64,000 nucleotides of DNA from Tunicatimonas pelagia (lineage in GTDB: Bacteria > Bacteroidota > Bacteroidia > Cytophagales > Cyclobacteriaceae). The notes below the pieces were generated by a model, which had not been told where the DNA came from, made no database searches, and saw only the letters and a program-made list of their open reading frames with translations. Position numbers and translations under genes: made by a program. The DNA is taken from the NCBI RefSeq assembly GCF_030506325.1, contig NZ_CP120683.1, forward strand, positions 3,609,001 to 3,673,000, in the 5' to 3' direction. Positions 60,569 through 64,000 of this stretch are shown one piece after another; the first letter of the stretch is position 1, and each line of letters begins with the position of its first letter.

Positions 60569-60946
60569 TTAAAATAAATCCTCTTCTCGCTCCAGCATTA
60601 GTATGGAGGCTTGGGGCACAATCATATACTGCTCGCCTTCGTACATCACTTCAAACGCTCCTTTTTGCAGAAACATCGCCAAGTCACCCTCTTTGGCCTG
60701 CAAGGGAATATACTTAATTTGCTCGTCGCGCTCTTTCCAGGGTTCGTCATCGTCGGCCGGAATCGGAATAGGGTAACCGGGGCCAGTTTTCATTACGTAG
60801 CCCGTTTGCACCTTTTCCTTTTCTTGCACTCCCGGTGGGAGAAATAAGCCACTTTTAGTTTTATCGGTCGCTTTTTTCGGCTTGATCAGAATACGATCAC
60901 CAACGATGATTAATTTCTTGAGTTTATTATCTGCTGTCAATTCCAT
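60569..60946 (-). CDS. GroES-like co-chaperone
   Basis: I start at the ATG at 60946 (MELTADNKLKK). The 125-residue protein has the Cpn10 beginning (LKKLIIVGDRILIKPKKATDKTKSGLFLP) and ending (YEGEQYMIVPQASILMLERE) but a much altered middle (TGYVMKTGPGYPIPIPADDDEPWKERDEQIKYIP), longer than the mobile loop of GroES. It may be a specialised GroES paralogue; no groEL lies next to it in the window. It is transcribed away from the small gene at 60980. Confidence 0.85.
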   Translation of the reverse strand: MELTADNKLKKLIIVGDRILIKPKKATDKTKSGLFLPPGVQEKEKVQTGYVMKTGPGYPIPIPADDDEPWKERDEQIKYIPLQAKEGDLAMFLQKGAFEVMYEGEQYMIVPQASILMLEREEDLF

Positions 60947-60979
60947 AGTTTGGATTCTTTCTTCCAAGTGGCTCGTTCG

Positions 60980-61182
60980 CTAAGATAAGCCTACGCGTTT
61001 TTCTAGTCGCTCGAAACGCTCCTCACGGTTCGTCGGGGCGGCTCCGCCGCGCGATTTTGTTGCTGAGTTTCATTGTAGACATCAATAAAAGCATCCAAAT
61101 TGGTACTGACCGCCTTAAAAACTTCATGAAGCCCATTCACTCCTTCTTTTAAGAAAGCGATCTTAGCTTCGGCTAGGTTCAT
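60980..61182 (-). pseudogene. Small helical protein gene disrupted by a GC-rich palindrome
   Basis: From the ATG at 61182 (AGGA-type ribosome-binding sequence just upstream) the frame reads MNLAEAKIAFLKEGVNGLHEVFKAVSTNLDAFIDVYNETQQQNR and then a Pro/Arg-rich tail to a TAG at 61003. In a shifted frame the sequence continues as NREERFERLEKRVGLS to a stop at 60980. A GC-rich palindrome (GGCGG-A-GCCGCC) sits at the junction. The original was probably a coiled-coil-like protein of about 60 residues. An intact 59-residue version is also possible. Confidence 0.45.
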
Positions 61183-61356
61183 GCTTTTCCTCAGTTTTTT
61201 AAGTTTCCACCGTGGGACGCGGTTCGTTCATCTCTATCTCGATTACAACTTCAAAAGTAATGGATATTTTCTAATCAATTTTAGCTACCACTCACAATAA
61301 TCCTTCACTATGCTATTGTGCTGACAGACAACGGATATTTAGCAGCTAAAGTTTGG

Positions 61357-63426
61357 CTAGCTAATCCCACTGCCATCATCAATTTTCCCCTCGGGCTGGA
61401 TGAATAGCAGCTTCCCATCCGTATCCTCCGCCATCAGAATCATACCCTGCGATTCAATTCCCATCATCTTGCGCGGAGCCAAATTTACCAGCACGCAAAC
61501 TTGCTTGCCAATGATCGCTTCGGGTTCGTAGTGCTGAGCGATACCACTGAGTACGGTGCGTTGGTCAAGACCCGTATCTAAAGTCATCTTTAGTAACTTT
61601 TTAGATTTTTTTACTTTCTCGGCGGTCAGAATGGTGGCCACCCGCATATCCAGTTTTACAAAATCGTCGTAAGTAATTTCTTCTTTCATAGGGGCAAATT
61701 TTGCGATAGGTTCAAGGTCGTCAATGGTAAGCTCATCATCTTGGTGAAGTTTAGCTACTTGCTGCTCTACCCATTCGTCTTCAACTTTCTGAAATAACAA
61801 TGCTGGCTTTTCTAAGGTATGTTCCGTCGCTAGCAAATTGTTTTTTCCGGCTTCATTCCAATTGACTGACTGAAAGTTGAGCATTTGCTGTAACCTTTGG
61901 GCAGTGAAAGGAAGAAACGGTTGACAGACCACCGATAAGCTAGCAGTGATTTGTAAACTAATATTCAAAATGGTTGCTACTCGTTTTTCATCTTCCTTAA
62001 TCGCCTTCCAAGGTTCAGTATCGGCTAGGTACTTGTTTCCGGTTCGAGCCAATTCCATCATATAATTTTGGGCTTCGCGGAAATTGAAGCTTTCAATAGC
62101 GGTTGCTAGTTTTTGAGGAATATCTTCAAGCTTATGTAAAACTTCTTCATCAATGGATTGTAGTTCGTGGCACGGTGGAACCACCCCATTAAAGTATTTC
62201 TGAGTCAGTACTAGCGTACGGTTAACAAAGTTGCCTAGTATTGCTACCAGTTCATTGTTGTTCTTAGCCTGATAATCCTTCCAAGTAAACTCACTATCCT
62301 TGTTTTCTGGCATTATGGAACACAAAGTGTAGCGAAGTTCATCCTGTTTGTCTGGTAATTCATCTAAATATTCATGTAGCCATACCGCCCAGTTTCGGCT
62401 GGTAGATAGCTTACGACCTTCTAGGTTCAGAAATTCGTTGGCGGGCACGTTTTCGGGCAGAATGTATTCACCGTGGGTGTGCAAAATAGCCGGGAAGATA
62501 ATGCAGTGGAAGACGATATTATCTTTACCGATGAAGTGAATTAGGCGGGCGTTGTCTGCTTCGTCAGCTTGTTGTTTCCAGTACAGTTCCCAATCTTTTT
62601 CGTTGTCTTGCGCCCACTGCTTGGTCGCTGAAATGTAGCCGATGGGAGCATCCAGCCATACGTACAGCTTCTTCCCTTCGGTGTTGGGTAACGGAACATC
62701 TACGCCCCAATCTAGGTCGCGGGTCATGGCTCGAGGTTGTAAACCGGCTTTCAGCCAGGAGCTACATTGTCCGTATACATTCGGTTTCCACTTGCCTTGT
62801 TTACCCTTAAGTAACCACTCTTCTAGCCAGGGCTGATATTTATCAAGGGGTAAGTACCAATGCTTAGTGGGCTTCAGCACCGGAGTTTTTCCGCTCAGGG
62901 TTGATTTGGGATTAATCAAGTCAGTAGGGCTAAGTGATGAGCCACAATTTTCGCACTGGTCGCCGTAAGCCTCAGGATGACCACAAACAGGGCAAGTACC
63001 GGTAATGTAGCGGTCAGCCAGAAACTGTTGATATTCTTCGTCGTAGTACTGCTCCGACTCCTGCTCGGTAAATTCACCTTTTTCATATAGGGTGGTAAAA
63101 AACTCTTGGGAAGTTTGGTGGTGGATAGGCTCGGAAGTGCGGTGGTACATATCAAACGAAATACCAAAACGCTCGAAGGTCTCCTTATTTTGCTCGTGGT
63201 ACTTATCAATAATCTCGCGAGGCGATATTCCTTCTTTTTTAGCCCGAAGCATAATGGCCGCCCCGTGCTCATCACTGCCACTCATAAAAATTATGTCGCG
63301 TTTCTGCTGACGCTGGTAGCGGACAAAAATATCGGCGGGTAAGTACGCCCCGGCAATATGCCCAATGTGCAACGGGCCATTGGCGTAAGGTAGTGCGGCG
63401 GTGACGGTTATTCGTGCGTTGGTCAT
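61357..63426 (-). CDS. metG: Methionyl-tRNA synthetase
   Basis: The 689-residue class I enzyme has the HIGH motif in PYANGPLHIGHIAGAYLP (residues 13-30), a zinc knuckle with four Cys (CPVCGHPEAYGDQCENCGSS, about residue 143), the KMSKS-equivalent RKLSTSRNWAVW (about residue 340) and an additional C-terminal Trbp111/EMAP-like tRNA-binding domain (DFVKLDMRVATILTAEKVKKSKKL, about residue 590). It charges initiator and elongator tRNA-Met. Start at the first ATG fits the motif spacing. Confidence 0.96.
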   Translation of the reverse strand: MTNARITVTAALPYANGPLHIGHIAGAYLPADIFVRYQRQQKRDIIFMSGSDEHGAAIMLRAKKEGISPREIIDKYHEQNKETFERFGISFDMYHRTSEPIHHQTSQEFFTTLYEKGEFTEQESEQYYDEEYQQFLADRYITGTCPVCGHPEAYGDQCENCGSSLSPTDLINPKSTLSGKTPVLKPTKHWYLPLDKYQPWLEEWLLKGKQGKWKPNVYGQCSSWLKAGLQPRAMTRDLDWGVDVPLPNTEGKKLYVWLDAPIGYISATKQWAQDNEKDWELYWKQQADEADNARLIHFIGKDNIVFHCIIFPAILHTHGEYILPENVPANEFLNLEGRKLSTSRNWAVWLHEYLDELPDKQDELRYTLCSIMPENKDSEFTWKDYQAKNNNELVAILGNFVNRTLVLTQKYFNGVVPPCHELQSIDEEVLHKLEDIPQKLATAIESFNFREAQNYMMELARTGNKYLADTEPWKAIKEDEKRVATILNISLQITASLSVVCQPFLPFTAQRLQQMLNFQSVNWNEAGKNNLLATEHTLEKPALLFQKVEDEWVEQQVAKLHQDDELTIDDLEPIAKFAPMKEEITYDDFVKLDMRVATILTAEKVKKSKKLLKMTLDTGLDQRTVLSGIAQHYEPEAIIGKQVCVLVNLAPRKMMGIESQGMILMAEDTDGKLLFIQPEGKIDDGSGIS

Positions 63427-63446
63427 GATACTGAATTAAAAATTGC

Positions 63447-63501
63447 AAATTACAAATTGTATGCGTTTGCTTTTAAAATATGCTCAGCCAATTTGTAATT
63501 T
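63447..63501. terminator. AT-rich hairpin between the barrel gene and metG
   Basis: AAATTACAAATTG (63447-63459) pairs perfectly with CAATTTGTAATTT (63489-63501) across a 29-base loop. It follows the stop of the barrel gene by 40 bases (minus-strand direction) and is flanked by A/T runs, so it could terminate that transcript. Low GC makes its strength uncertain. Confidence 0.45.
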
Positions 63502-63540
63502 TTAGTCTTGCAATCGCACGGCGACCGTTTGCAACCAGCA

Positions 63541-64000
63541 CTAAAAGGCCGTCCGAAAACTGTAATACGGCCCATTGGTGCCATCTATCTTCCAGGAGTA
63601 CTCTACGCGGAATACCGAATCATAAAAAGTAACGAAGTCGATGCCCAGCCCATAACCCATCAGGTAGCGATTGGATAGGCGGTCACTTTGCTCGTACGGA
63701 ATGGTATTACTCACGTAGCCTTGATCAATGTACCCCTTCAAATAAATACTGAGCGGAATCACGTTGAACTGATCGATAGGAATAATGCGGGAAAAGTCGA
63801 ACTCCCGGTCGAAGATGCGTTTCCGAATGGTATTCTGATTCATCACAAAAGACTGCCCCTCAATAACATCCAGCTCATAGCCCCGCAACCACAAGCCCCG
63901 GTAGCCCAACCCCCGGAAGTTAGCGTAGGGCTGAAAGCGCGGAGTACTAAAGTAGCCGTAGGCCGAGGTAGCAAAGTAAAACCCCTTGCCCAAATCAAGA
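63541..64000 (-). CDS. BamA/TamA-like outer-membrane beta-barrel, 3' part only
   Basis: The minus-strand frame is open to the end of the window, so the N-terminal part lies beyond base 64000. The visible 150 residues have the alternating pattern of transmembrane strands with GYRGLWLRGYELDVIEGQ, GYGLGIDFVTFYDSVFRVEYSW and a terminal Phe (SFRTAF), the beta-signal of the surface antigen / BamA-like family. It would be an outer-membrane protein. POTRA domains, if any, cannot be seen. Confidence 0.8.
   Translation of the reverse strand, partial: LDLGKGFYFATSAYGYFSTPRFQPYANFRGLGYRGLWLRGYELDVIEGQSFVMNQNTIRKRIFDREFDFSRIIPIDQFNVIPLSIYLKGYIDQGYVSNTIPYEQSDRLSNRYLMGYGLGIDFVTFYDSVFRVEYSWKIDGTNGPYYSFRTAF

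Noticed and set aside
1-64000. tRNA and rRNA genes
   Set aside because: No cloverleaf or rRNA-like stretch was recognised by eye; a dedicated scan could still find a missed tRNA.

Overview
The window looks like a chromosomal segment of a Bacteroidota bacterium, most likely a marine or environmental member of the Cytophagales. The evidence is the gliding lipoprotein gene gldB, two large secreted proteins with type IX secretion (T9SS) C-terminal sorting domains, many lipoproteins with a Cys lipobox, DUF4112 and DUF4240 proteins, a PP-loop asparagine synthase, and moderate GC with dense, short-spaced genes. The assignment below phylum level is inference. No rRNA, tRNA or CRISPR array was seen.

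Layout. 1-4.4 kb: end of a DUF1080 protein, an HxlR regulator divergent from a DsbA-like protein and an NmrA-like reductase, a sialate-esterase-like lipoprotein and an NhaD antiporter. 4.8-25.8 kb: an exopolysaccharide/capsule locus. It encodes the Wza-like export lipoprotein, a Wzc-like tyrosine kinase, a Wzx flippase, a nitroreductase, an FrhB-like iron-sulfur protein, a pyruvyl transferase, many glycosyltransferases, a Wzy-like polymerase, a methyltransferase, a WecG/TagA-type transferase and a priming-transferase relative that lacks its catalytic domain. 26.3-37.4 kb: housekeeping and sugar genes (menE, a solitary nuoL, a Tat-exported HisC-like aminotransferase, asnB, a WbuB-like glycosyltransferase, gldB). 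37.5-46.3 kb: two giant T9SS-secreted proteins. 46.7-55.3 kb: cystathionine gamma-synthase, a TVP38 protein, a sigma factor / small protein / ClpP operon, lspA and ileS. 55.5-57.9 kb: a small accessory patch with an orphan HicB, a 13-codon HicA stub, an intact DUF433/DUF5615 toxin-antitoxin pair and a broken kinase-like gene next to a remnant of a second copy. 57.9-64 kb: lysS, a transposase remnant, a GroES-like gene, metG and a partial BamA-like barrel.

How it works together. The polysaccharide genes form a Wzx/Wzy-dependent pathway: glycosyltransferases build a lipid-linked repeat, pyruvyl and methyl groups may decorate it, Wzx flips it, Wzy polymerises it, and the Wzc/Wza pair controls length and export. 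The priming step is not obvious in this window.

Most striking. Three adjacent GT4 glycosyltransferase genes are tandem repeats with a period of exactly 1187 bp. Copies 1 and 2 are identical over 631 bp covering the donor-binding half, while the acceptor-binding halves differ in a mosaic way that suggests repeated gene conversion. Other candidates are the sigma/ClpP operon, several molecular fossils (a pyruvyl transferase N-terminus, a HicA stub, a transposase, the kinase-like pair) and a 9-G run inside nuoL.
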